From Alphaproteobacteria bacterium (lineage in GTDB: Bacteria > Pseudomonadota > Alphaproteobacteria > TMED109), in contig JAJDZX010000038.1 of NCBI GenBank assembly GCA_022824395.1, positions 1 through 50,648 of the forward strand: a DNA stretch of 50,648 nucleotides. Direction: 5' to 3'. Numbering within the stretch: the first letter of the stretch is position 1; each line of letters opens with the position of its first letter. Position numbers and translations under genes: made by a program. Below the pieces are notes generated by a model. The model saw nothing but the letters and a program-made list of their open reading frames with translations. It did not search any database and had not been told where the DNA came from. Below are positions 43,139 through 50,648 of the stretch, in pieces.

Positions 43139-43993
43139 TCAGCCGCCCCGCCCCAGCGCCACGTCCCGCACGGCCTTCCTGAGCAGCCGGAACGGCGGCA
43201 GGTCCTCGGCCGTGCGCCGCGACACGAATCCGCTCCGGCAGCGGTGCCGGCCGAACTCCAGCGGCAGCGGCCGGAGCGCGAGCCCGGGCAGTCGCTCCAG
43301 GAAGTCGAGCGGCACCCACGCGAGATAGGGGCCCACCGCCATCAGGAAGAGGCCTGCCGAGCCGGCCCGGATGACGGTCCGCACGCGCCGGTTCGTCCGG
43401 TCGTGGAGTTCCTCCAGCACGGCCGCCAGCGACAGCCGCCGCCGGCGGCTGTCGAGGCGCGGCGCCGCGTCGAAGTCGATCCACGGGTAGCCCACGAGAT
43501 CGGCCGGGCCCGGCGCTGGCGTTCGCGCGTGGAGGGGATGGCCGGCGTGGGCGACGACGCCGACCGTGGCGTCGTCGAAGCGCTCCCGCTTGAGGTGCGG
43601 GGGCAATGGCTCACCTGCGTCGATGCCGCCGCAGTGCAGATCGCTCCGGCCGTCCGCCAGCAGCCGCAGCCCGTGCCGGAAGCCGGCGGTTCGCAGCTTC
43701 AACTCGACCCCCGGGCAGGCGGCGTGGAACCGGGCGACGGCGGCCGGCATGACGGCCTGCATCCACGTCGCCTCCGCGGTCACGCGGAAGCTCCCGCTGC
43801 GCCCGGACGTGACGGCCTCGAACCGCGCCTCCGCGGCCTCGGTCGCGTCCCGGACGTGCCGGGCCAGGTCGAGGGCGGCGCCGCCGAGCCGCGTCAGGCG
43901 CACGCCCGTGGGCAGTCGCTCGAACAGCCGGCCCCGGAACCGCTGCTCGAGCCTGGCGATGATGCGGCTGAGGGCCGGCTGGGTGATGCCGAG
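43139..43993 (-). pseudogene. LysR-family regulator missing its N-terminus
   Basis: About 285 codons of a LysR protein: the second half of the winged helix (LGITQPALSRIIARLEQRF, GVRLTRLGGAAL) and the effector domain (GSFRVTAEATWMQAVMPAAV, VGVVAHAGHPL, FLMAVGPYLAWVPL). The first 25-30 residues, including the helix before ITQPALS, are missing. Upstream of 43993 the frame is unrelated and leads into the HicA region. Without a complete HTH it is unlikely to bind DNA. Confidence 0.75.
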
Positions 43994-44196
43994 CTGGTCC
44001 TCTCCCCCGTGGCGGGGTGGGGATGGTCGACAGCAATACTGCAATGTTGGCCGTCGTGGCCACACTCCCGCGCACAGCGGCAAACGCGCCCGGGCGACCA
44101 CACTCTCTATGGGGCCATTCGATCGCTACCGGCTCACGCGAGAATGTCCGAGGCAGGTGTTGGCCATTCGCGCATTTTTGTGCGAGAGTGCCGAGC

Positions 44197-44409
44197 GTGA
44201 ACGGGCGAGAATTCATAACGCGGGTGAGAAAGCTGGCGCGCAGGAACGGCATCGCGGTGCGGTTCGACCGGACGAGAGGCAAGGGCAGTCACGGGACCCT
44301 GTATTACGGCGACCGGCATACCGTGGTGAAGGACCGCAGGCAACCGCTCAAGACGGGCACGCTGCGCGGGATTTGCAGGCAGCTCGGCATCGACCCGAAC
44401 GACCTTTAG
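44197..44409 (+). CDS. hicA: HicA toxin
   Basis: A 70-residue HicA mRNA-interferase. The double-stranded-RNA-binding-like fold is seen in NGREFITRVRKLARRNG, then GKGSHGTLYYGDRHTVV with the catalytic His in SHGTL, and KTGTLRGICRQLGIDPNDL. GTG 44197 is the natural start (product MNGREF). It is followed 12 bp later by hicB. HicA cleaves mRNA when HicB is lost, for example under stress or phage attack. Confidence 0.92.
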   Translation: MNGREFITRVRKLARRNGIAVRFDRTRGKGSHGTLYYGDRHTVVKDRRQPLKTGTLRGICRQLGIDPNDL

Positions 44410-44421
44410 GGAGTTTCGATC

Positions 44422-44856
44422 ATGGCAACCCGATACAGCTATCCCATCGACCTCCACGATGAGCGCGAAGGCGGCTATTCGGTCACCTTCCCCAACTTCG
44501 ACGAGGCGTTCACCGACGGCGATACGGTCGCCGAGGCGGTCGCGGAAGCGGCGGACTGCCTGGAGGAGGCGCTGGCGGGCCGCATCGCGCGGCGCGAGGG
44601 CATTCCCGTGCCGAGCCCGGCGAAGGGCCGGCCGACAGTGACGCCCGGTGCAGTGCTCGCCGCCAAGGCGGCGCTCTACGAGGCCTTGCGCGAAGAGCAG
44701 CTGTCCAACAGCGCCTTCGCGGAGGCCATGGGGATTCAGGAAAGTGAAGTGCGCCGCATGCTCGACCCGCGCCACGCCACCAAGATCGGCCGGCTGGAGG
44801 AAGCGCTGTCGCGGTTCGGCAAGCGCCTCGTCGTCACCGTGGAAGCGGCCGCCTGA
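44422..44856 (+). CDS. hicB: HicB antitoxin with HTH domain
   Basis: A 144-residue antitoxin. The N-terminal RNase H-like HicB domain shows YSYPIDLHDEREGGYSVTFPNFDEAFTDGD read in order and VAEAVAEAADCLEEAL. The C-terminal half is a helix-turn-helix (LSNSAFAEAMGIQESEVRRMLDP). The start follows a GGGAG sequence. The HTH should repress the hicAB promoter. The pair looks intact. It is bordered by a LysR fragment and an Abi fragment. Confidence 0.93.
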   Translation: MATRYSYPIDLHDEREGGYSVTFPNFDEAFTDGDTVAEAVAEAADCLEEALAGRIARREGIPVPSPAKGRPTVTPGAVLAAKAALYEALREEQLSNSAFAEAMGIQESEVRRMLDPRHATKIGRLEEALSRFGKRLVVTVEAAA

Positions 44857-44869
44857 CCGTCGAACGGCA

Positions 44870-45036
44870 CGCACGGCGTTGACACGCATTTCATACAGCC
44901 GGAGCGCCTGTACCTGATCTCCTCCGGAAGCGGCGAGATAGGTGCCGAGGCGTTCCCGCGAGAGCGACGACTCGAGCCCGTGCAGAAGGCTCTCGCTGTA
45001 GGGAAACCCGTTGACGTTGCCGTCCCCGCCCACCAT
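44870..45036 (-). pseudogene. Abi-family protein, N-terminal fragment
   Basis: From ATG 45036 about 55 codons read YSESLLHGLESSLSRERLGTYLAAS and GDQVQALRLYE, close to the start of Abi-like proteins (LSPERLATYL---GD---ALRLYEWN). The homology stops at about 44,870, 14 bp from the end of hicB on the other strand. The hicAB cassette therefore seems to have replaced the rest of the gene. Confidence 0.45.
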
Positions 45037-45800
45037 GCTTCCCTCGTACGCCCCGGACCCGCCTCTGCCTCTTGGTATGCGCCCGGGGTTTCGCTTGTCC
45101 GTGCTGCCGGCATGCGTGGCGACTCCCGACGCAAAGAATGGTCGGGCTCGCCCGGTTCGATGCGGGACAACGCTACCGAACCGGGTAGTCGTGTTCCCCT
45201 ATGTCGGCGTCGCATACCGGGAAACGGGCACTGTCCCAGGCGTCGTCGCGTCCCCGGCGGTGGCAACCGGCGGCATTCTGCACGCGATTTCCGAGGAGTT
45301 CCCGGCGCTCCGGTGCGCCGGCGAGGGGGACCGGCACGCGCGGAGGCCGGCGTGTCGTACCCTCGAGCGCCGGCGGTGCTCACGCATGTTCGTCGTTGAG
45401 GCGTTCGTTGTCGACGTGGGTCGGGACGAGCCTCCAGGCCGCAACGACGCGTCGGAAGCGCGCGACAATCTGTATAGACAGATGTATATGCACTTTCGAG
45501 TAACCAAAAAATATTTTGTAATCAATAGGTTATTTCAGTGTGTTGGCGGAGGGCTAGGCGTTTCCAACTTTGGGGCGTGAAGGACGATTTTATTTTTCTA
45601 GGCAACTGCTTAAGGTGGAATCCATCTTGGCACAAACTCCCCCAATACAAGCACAATTAAAGAACATATAAGAACAGACTGGACTTCGTGAAGCCTGAAT
45701 CCCTTCCCAGAACGGTCAGCCCACGGAACGCTACGAATTGCCCTGACCGAAGGCCGCATCACCCGAGAAGAACCCCGCGCGCGCGTCCCTCTCGGCGCCC
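45037..45800. other. 764-bp region without a recognised gene
   Basis: The left 440 bp is GC-rich with short frames only. The right part (45,480-45,680) is clearly AT-richer, with a small palindrome TCTGT-N4-ACAGA at 45469-45482. It may be foreign DNA. No RNA gene was recognised. Confidence 0.4.
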
Positions 45801-46500
45801 GTGGATTTGATCGGGACCGAACGAACCATTCAGGTCGACCATTGGCGGGCACCCAGTTGCACCAACTTCCACGTGCCGGCGCGAACCAAGCACGCCAAAC
45901 TAGGCCCTTCGGTGGGCGGGGACCCCGCGTCCAAGCTCGCCAGCACCATCAAGGGGATGGTTCCATCGATCCGCTGCAAGGCGTGCATCGAGAGCCCGCC
46001 GCCCAATTCGAACGCCTGCATCGCAGCCGAGATCGATCGGCTCGCGGACGGAGGGGACTGCGGCGGTTGGGGGAGACGCGAACTGCCGGAATCCCGAATG
46101 CGGGCCCGCTGCAACGCCCGGCACGCGGAGGCCTACATTAGCCGCAGATGCCCGGCCGCCAGCAACGGGCGGTAATTCCAGTGCAAGGCGTGCCGGCAGG
46201 GCTGCTGGTATCGCCTTCAGTACAGCTGCAGAAGACCCACCAGAGCCTGGCTGCCGACGTATTCAGCCGGATCGCCAACAAGTCGCCGGTGCGCGACACT
46301 GGAGGCGGCGTGCGGCTCAAGTCCATGAAAGCGTGCTACCCGATTGTCGACTTCATCTATTCGCGCTGCCGAGCCTGCTCGGGCGCCGCGGGCCGGATGC
46401 TGACGGGCCCTGCGGCTCCTGCGACATCGTCCTGGAGTGGGAAGGGCAGGGCTGCACGCTGAACTGGAGCGTCACGCCTAGGAACGTTCTCGCAATTGGT
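45801..46500 (+). pseudogene. Decayed transposase-like gene with zinc-ribbon motifs
   Basis: Pieces of one protein lie in different frames: SIRCKACIESPPPNSNACIAAEIDRL (45957 on), NCRNPEC (about 46079), then FQCKACR after a TAA, then VQLQKTHQSLAADVFSRIANKSPVR and VDFIYSRCRACSG. The Cys spacing and order match the N-terminal part of transposase-like proteins with two zinc ribbons. Frameshifts and stops have destroyed it. The exact IS family is not certain. Confidence 0.5.
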
Positions 46501-46522
46501 GGTCCGGGCTCCCGGAAGCGGA

Positions 46523-46864
46523 TCAAACATGGCGAGCCAAATCCATGGAATCGTGGAGCAGGCGAAGCACTTCGATCGTGGGTGCTTCCGTCGTTTTGCT
46601 GACCCGATACAGCACGAAGTGCCGGCCCTTTCTGCCGTTCCGTGCTACGTGCAGTGTCATCAGGCCCCGAGCAATGCTGTCTCGTTGCTGCGATCCAGCC
46701 ACATGCGGCCCGTCAGTGAGAGCCTGGATGGCGCGCGTCAGGGTCTCGCTATAGACGTGCGCCTGTGCGTGGCCGAACTGCCGGGCGGTCCAGCGGAGAA
46801 TATTCCGGAGATCGCTCTCAGCCGTGGCAGTCAGTCGAATACGCCATCCAGGGTCGCCGGTCAC
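46523..46864 (-). CDS. parE: ParE/RelE-family toxin
   Basis: A 113-residue ParE-type toxin: RIRLTATAESDLRNILRWT, then RGLMTLHVARNGRKGRHFVLYRV and VLRLLHDSMDL near the C-terminus. ParE proteins poison DNA gyrase, while RelE relatives cut mRNA; sequence favours ParE because of the ParD partner. It starts at GTG 46864, overlapping the ParD stop (GTGA). Confidence 0.92.
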   Translation of the reverse strand: MTGDPGWRIRLTATAESDLRNILRWTARQFGHAQAHVYSETLTRAIQALTDGPHVAGSQQRDSIARGLMTLHVARNGRKGRHFVLYRVSKTTEAPTIEVLRLLHDSMDLARHV

Positions 46865-47166
46865 GATCCGGCGTTGGCATTGGACGGCAGGTCGGCGAGC
46901 GCCCTTTCAGACAGGGCGGACAGGTGCTCTTCCAAGGTATCGGCTGCGTCGAACGTGCGGAACCGTCCCTCCGCAATGTCGGCGATGCCGGCATCTGCCG
47001 CCTCGCGCATCGCTTTGAGGCGAGCCTCATTTTCGGCTTCTCGCCGCTCGACCAGCCGCAGGCCCTCGCGCATCACTTCACTGGCATTCTGGTATCGGCC
47101 GGAAGTCACCAGCCTGACGACCAGGTTCGCCTGATGTTCTGTGAGCACGACGTTGCGTGTGGGCAT
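46861..47166 (-). CDS. parD: ParD-type antitoxin
   Basis: A 101-residue ribbon-helix-helix antitoxin: MPTRNVVLTEHQANLVVRLV, then SGRYQNASEVMREGLRLVERRE. The C-terminal half is acidic and flexible, the part that wraps ParE. Two ATGs in tandem (47169 and 47166) could start it. A good promoter and a palindrome lie just upstream. Confidence 0.93.
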   Translation of the reverse strand: MPTRNVVLTEHQANLVVRLVTSGRYQNASEVMREGLRLVERREAENEARLKAMREAADAGIADIAEGRFRTFDAADTLEEHLSALSERALADLPSNANAGS

Positions 47167-47194
47167 CATCCATGTCCGGGTATGGAAACTAGAA

Positions 47195-47226
47195 TGGCAT
47201 ATTATGCCAACCATCAAGCCGGTCAA
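47195..47226 (-). promoter_or_regulatory. parDE promoter with overlapping operator
   Basis: On the minus strand, TTGACC (47226-47221) and TAATAT (47204-47199) are separated by 16 bp, a good sigma-70 pair. A perfect palindrome TGGCATA-T-TATGCCA (47195-47209) covers the -10 element. This arrangement suits repression by the ParD dimer or the ParDE complex. Transcription would begin about 20-25 bp before the parD start codon. Confidence 0.6.
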
Positions 47227-47274
47227 GCCGGACAGGAATGACGCAGCGGATGTGGCTGCCGGCGATCTTGATCC

Positions 47275-47500
47275 CGGTGTTCGAGTACAAGAACCAACGT
47301 CGCCATCGACCGGGCCTGGGGGTTCATCTGGCGGGCGGCGGCGACTGACACGGCCTGCCATGACGGCTCGATGCTACGCCGCCTGGTCATGAACGACATC
47401 GCAGCGGCCAGCGTTTGGGCGGATACCGCGTACCGCTCGGCCGTCAAAGAGGCATGGCTGAAGAGGCTGGGACAGGTCTCACGGATCCACGATTGCAGCA
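47275..47500 (+). pseudogene. IS5-family transposase fragment
   Basis: VFEYKN, then in the next frame VAIDRAWGFIWRAAATDTACHDGSML and VWADTAYRSAVKEAWLKRLG followed by SRIH. This is the catalytic-core region of IS5-type transposases (FGYKNHI-ID---GFIRRW--T, SVWADTAYRS). A frameshift lies after VFEYKN and both ends are missing. The remnant lies directly upstream of the parDE promoter. Confidence 0.7.
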
Positions 47501-47685
47501 GCACCAATTCCGATCAATGCTGGACGCACGGCGAAACTCCGTCATTGTCGCTGTCGTACTTTGGGTGCAACAGGACGACATTGTGCGAAAACCGATAGAC
47601 CTCACCGATACCACGGCAAGTCTGACCTGCCCCCAACGTTGGACCACCGGCAGCGCGAAAATCGCGGCTGAGCAGTACAGCCAGC

Positions 47686-48156
47686 CTAGGACGGTCGCCG
47701 AGGCGTTGACATCTGCGAGACCCGAGCTGCACGCGGCGAGATCTTTTGCAGCATGTCCACAAACAACTCGACATTCTCCGAACCAATGGCGGCGAGTATC
47801 TCGTCATCCTCGGACTGCACTTCCGATCGAATCTGAGACATCCGTTTCTTTCCGAGATCGGTCAAGATCAAGTTGACCTGACGTTGATCCTGCCTCGCGA
47901 TCTGACGATGAACCAAGCCGCTTGACACCATGCGATCGACAAGTTTGGTGAGGGCCGGGGGATTCATCAACACCAAGTCGGCAAGTTCACTCATGGTGGC
48001 CGCCGGATGTGACGCGAGCGTCTCCATGATCCGCCATGCCTCGATCTGGATCCCGAAAGCCTTCAACCGTTGCGACAGCGAAATGCGTACCTCGCGATGG
48101 GCCGCGGCCAGTACGTATGAGAGATAGCCAGTCGGCGGCCTCGATGTGTCGCGCAT
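47686..48156 (-). CDS. MarR-family transcriptional regulator
   Basis: A 156-residue winged-helix regulator: LSYVLAAAHREVRISLSQRLKAFGIQIEAWRIMETL read in order, ATMSELADLVLMNPPALTKLVDRM (recognition helix) and GLVHRQIARQDQRQVNLILTDLGKK (wing). MarR dimers usually repress a nearby divergent operon and release it on ligand binding. The divergent gene encodes an AmiC-like binding protein. ATG 48156 is preferred to the longer frame from 48225. Confidence 0.9.
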   Translation of the reverse strand: MRDTSRPPTGYLSYVLAAAHREVRISLSQRLKAFGIQIEAWRIMETLASHPAATMSELADLVLMNPPALTKLVDRMVSSGLVHRQIARQDQRQVNLILTDLGKKRMSQIRSEVQSEDDEILAAIGSENVELFVDMLQKISPRAARVSQMSTPRRPS

Positions 48157-48223
48157 GACGATACCCACTGTTGTCGCGCAAGAAATAGTTGACTTGGAAA
48201 CCACTTTCAACTGTACTTGCCGC

Positions 48224-49390
48224 ATGCTGCGACGCTGTTCCAGCGGTCAGGGCCTTGCCGCCGGCCGGTGTGATCCAGCCAGTCTGCCGCTGGAGTATGG
48301 ACGCGACTTCGATTCGCTGTCTCCGCTGCCTGGTTCCTACTACCGCATTGCGCTACTCGTGCCTCTCTGCGGCGCCGCCGGAATCTGGTCGCCGTCCTGC
48401 ATCGCCAGTGCACAGGTAGCCGTCAAGGAACTGAACCGTCGTGACGGGATCGATGGCCGTCAGGTTCAGTTGCTGCTGGTGGATGCGGCCGAGGAAGCCG
48501 CGGTTCCGGTCGATTCCCTCGTGAGCGACCTGCTCGAGGCGCAAGCGCTCGATGCGATCGTGGGCATGCACATCAGCGCTGTCCGGCAGCGCTTGAGCAA
48601 GTTAGTCAGGCAGAGGGTTCCGTTCATCTACACCCCTCTCTACGAGGGCGGCGAAAGGACGCCCGGGGTGATCGCCATCGGAGAAACCCCGGCGCTGCAG
48701 TTGGGCCCCGCGATCGGCCACCTTCACTCGACGTACAGGTTCCGCCGATGGGCCATGATCGGTAACGATTACGTTTGGCCACGTGCCTCACATACCTTCG
48801 CCAAGAGGATACTGCGTGACTGCGCCGCGCCCCTCGTCTACGAGCGCTACCTGCCGTTCGGCGTGGCGGACATGCGGCCGTTCGTGGATGAAATCCGTCG
48901 CTGCCGAGCAGATGCCGTCCTGGTCTCCCTGATCGGCCAAGATGCCGTGATGTTCAACCGGGCCTTCGGGGAAGCGGACCTGCACCGGAGCACCGTCCGC
49001 TTTTCGTGCGCAGTGGAGGAAAACGTATTGCTTGCAAGCGGGCCGAAGTCGCTCAACCGCTTCTATGCCTCGGCAGCCTATTTCGGATCGCTGCGGACAG
49101 AGGCCAATGCGTCGTTCCGGGAGAAATACCACTCGATCCACGGCGAACATGCACCGGTCCTCAACACGCTGGGCCAGTCGACATACGAAGGCATTCATTG
49201 CCTGGCCGCGCTTGTCGATGCGCATGGCGATGACTGGAGATCCGGCGCAGCCGGCTTTGCCGCCCGTGGCCACTACCGGAGCGCTCGCCGGATGGACCGT
49301 GGCACCACCGCGCCGCGCCCGCTTCCGGCCTACCTTGCACGTGTGTCGGGAATGGAGTTTGAGATAGTAAAAGATATTACCAGGCAATAA
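48224..49390 (+). CDS. AmiC/urea-type ligand-binding protein (Peripla_BP_6 fold), apparently cytoplasmic
   Basis: About 388 residues. YRIALLVPLCGAAGIWSPSCIASAQVAVKELNRRDGIDG read in order matches the first lobe of the amide/urea-binding family, and IVGMHISAVRQRL, VPFIYTPLYEGGE and IGETPALQLGP follow. No signal peptide is visible, so like AmiC of Pseudomonas it may be a cytoplasmic sensor rather than a transporter subunit. The start is uncertain: ATG 48224 avoids overlap with the divergent MarR start, and ATG 48155 would share bases with it. A TTGACT element at 48189-48194 is a possible -35. It probably works with the MarR regulator. Confidence 0.8.
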   Translation: MLRRCSSGQGLAAGRCDPASLPLEYGRDFDSLSPLPGSYYRIALLVPLCGAAGIWSPSCIASAQVAVKELNRRDGIDGRQVQLLLVDAAEEAAVPVDSLVSDLLEAQALDAIVGMHISAVRQRLSKLVRQRVPFIYTPLYEGGERTPGVIAIGETPALQLGPAIGHLHSTYRFRRWAMIGNDYVWPRASHTFAKRILRDCAAPLVYERYLPFGVADMRPFVDEIRRCRADAVLVSLIGQDAVMFNRAFGEADLHRSTVRFSCAVEENVLLASGPKSLNRFYASAAYFGSLRTEANASFREKYHSIHGEHAPVLNTLGQSTYEGIHCLAALVDAHGDDWRSGAAGFAARGHYRSARRMDRGTTAPRPLPAYLARVSGMEFEIVKDITRQ

Positions 49391-49491
49391 GTTAATATAA
49401 ACTACTTGAATCGGAAACTAATTCGTTTACCCTGTCATTCGGGCTCGTCGGCCGCCCCTCGGCCGCGTTGCGGAGACGACAGGAAACATCC

Positions 49492-50510
49492 GTGGTTTGG
49501 CTCTACACCGTCGCCGGCTTTCTGGTGGCCATGGCCTGCGGAATCTGGTTTCTCCAACGCTACTACGCGAAGGCGACCCTGGAGACGGCGTTGGTGCGAA
49601 CCGGTTTCGGCGGGCGCAAGGTAGTCCTCGACGGGGGCTGCCTGGCGCTTCCGATCGTGCATCGGCTGCAGCGCGTCTCCATGGCGGCGATATCGATTTC
49701 TGTCACCCAGTCGGGCAGCGAAGCGGTCCTGTGCCGCGACCAGCTGCGGGCGGATGTCGGAATGGAATTCGAGTTGCGGGTCGAACCGTCGCGCGATGGG
49801 GTGTCGACCGCTGCCCAGGCGCTCGGCAATCGCATCTCGCGTAACGGAGGTGCAGTCCACGAACTGTTGAAGGGGGCGCTGGTCAACGCCATCCAGAACG
49901 CCGCCGCCCAGCGGACGATGGAGGACATCCACCTGAACCGGAGCGCGTTCACACAGGACGTCGCGACCGAAGCCCGACAGCAGGCAGCGAAGCTCGGACT
50001 GAGCCTTGTTGCGGCGGCCCTGGTTTCGGTCGACCAGACCAACCTGGCCCAGCTCGACGAATCGAACGCCTTCAACGCGCAGGGCCGCCGGCGCCTCGCA
50101 GAACTCGTCGCTGCCCAGCGAAAGGCGCGGGTTGAAATCGAATCCTCCACCGAGATCGCGGTTCGGGAGAGCCGACTGGCCCAGCATCAACGTGAAGTCG
50201 AACTCAAGCGTGCCGAGCGGGAGGCCGAGATCTCCCAGCAGGAGCATCTGGACAAGCTGGAAGCCGATGCCCGCTCACGCTCCGAGCAAGCCCGTGCTGC
50301 GGCCATGCTGGCCTCCGAAACGGCGCGCATCGACGGCGAGCAGAAAGCGAAGGCCGCCCAGGTCGCCAGCGACGAAGAACTCCGCAAGGCCGAGATGCGC
50401 GCACTATTGGCGCTTGAGGAGGCCAAGCTCACGAACGAGATCGAGCTGTCCCGGAAGCGGGCCGAGGAGTCGGTTGCGCGGGCGGCCGAGGAAGAGGCGC
50501 GGACACAACT
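49492..50510 (+). pseudogene. Flotillin-like (SPFH) membrane protein, cut by an IS element
   Basis: From GTG 49492 (AGGA 8 nt upstream) the product starts with a membrane helix (WLYTVAGFLVAMACGIWFL), then YYAKATLETALVRTGFGGRKVVLDGGC (the flotillin signature), then the SPFH domain and a long Ala/Glu/Arg coiled coil. About 340 residues are present; flotillins of this type are usually 500-700. At 50510 the sequence switches to IS630-type DNA and the frame ends at 50547. The truncated protein may still anchor in the membrane, but its C-terminal half is missing. Confidence 0.85.
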
Positions 50511-50648
50511 AGTGTCGTGTCACAGAGGTTTTGACTCTTTGGCCTGAAGCTCGGAAGTATCGGTTTTTGGGTAGGCTTTGGCCAGTTTCTCTCTGGCTTT
50601 TTCGGTGGTGAACATCCAGTTGATGCGGGCTTGGCTGTCGTTTCTCTG
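50511..50648 (-). mobile_element. Right end of an IS630-family insertion
   Basis: The end sequence TAGTGTCGTGTCACAG begins at a TA dinucleotide, as IS630 elements insert at TA. Inside it, on the minus strand, is the C-terminus of a transposase. The element interrupts the flotillin gene. Most of it lies outside the window. Confidence 0.75.
50520..50648 (-). CDS. IS630-family transposase, C-terminal part
   Basis: The frame enters from the right edge and reads DSQARINWMFTTEKAREKL, then AYPKTDTSEL to TGA at 50522-50520. The segment ARINW-FTTE-AR-KL is typical of the last 40 residues of IS630/Tc1-mariner-like transposases. The catalytic DDE part is beyond the window. Confidence 0.8.
   Translation of the reverse strand, partial: QRNDSQARINWMFTTEKAREKLAKAYPKTDTSELQAKESKPL

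Noticed and set aside
43244-44200. A 318-codon plus-strand frame over the LysR fragment
   Set aside because: Antisense shadow; rich in Gly, Pro and Arg and without domain motifs.
45011-45580. A 189-codon plus-strand frame ending in the AT-rich stretch
   Set aside because: No recognisable motif; composition changes abruptly with the base composition of the DNA.
1-50648. CRISPR array
   Set aside because: I looked for regularly spaced repeats of 24-40 bp with unique spacers. The only tight repeat cluster (798-915) has 18-bp units with 3-5 or 38-bp gaps, unlike CRISPR.
1-50648. rRNA genes
   Set aside because: No rRNA-like conserved stretches were seen.

Overview
The window is GC-rich bacterial DNA with short intergenic gaps, Shine-Dalgarno-led starts (including TTG and GTG) and many overlapping start/stop pairs. 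Gene content (rnhA, thrB, a DUF1501/DUF1800 pair, a dimethylglycine-dehydrogenase-like oxidoreductase, RES/Xre, HicAB, HigBA and ParDE modules, a flotillin) fits a member of the Pseudomonadota. I cannot place it more finely from sequence alone.

Positions 1-21,700 form a genomic island packed with defence genes, ending beside a tRNA-Ser(GCT) gene at 21,736-21,828. From the left it holds a possible relaxase C-terminus and a ribbon-helix-helix protein, then a cluster of four 18-bp palindromes. Next is a three-gene module: a small protein, an ImmA/IrrE-fold protein without its zinc-binding residues, and a 1264-residue SIR2-domain protein. After it come a possible RNase H-fold protein, a RES/Xre toxin-antitoxin pair with a third co-transcribed gene, IS110 debris, and an orphan DUF433 antitoxin beside a broken toxin. 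The largest system is a five-gene, fully overlapping minus-strand operon (13,415-21,160): an MmeI-like adenine methyltransferase, an Abi/HEPN-like protein, a DEAD helicase and two GIY-YIG-type proteins. A serine-recombinase remnant lies between this operon and the tRNA.

Positions 21,700-28,300 are ordinary chromosome: thrB-rnhA, a D-amino-acid aminotransferase, a DUF1800-DUF1501 pair and a VOC protein.

Positions 28,300-50,648 alternate intact genes with debris. Intact genes are a histidine kinase fused to an OmpR-type regulator, an AbiEii-like nucleotidyltransferase module, HigA, a DMGDH-like enzyme, a cupin, HicAB, ParDE, MarR and an AmiC-like binding protein. Broken genes are a toxin-antitoxin partner with an internal TAG, a nucleotidyltransferase cut off by a 295-bp repeat, a truncated S8 protease, a HigB toxin with an early TAA, a SUMF1-domain gene with TGA at a usually cysteine position, a frameshifted DUF2285-like gene, a 5'-truncated LysR, an Abi fragment, transposase remnants, and a flotillin gene cut by an IS630-type element at the right edge.

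The two best candidates for an incompletely described system are the SIR2/pseudo-ImmA/small-protein module (1,933-7,724) and the methyltransferase/helicase/double GIY-YIG cassette (13,415-21,160). Both look like anti-phage systems; that role is inferred from domains and context.
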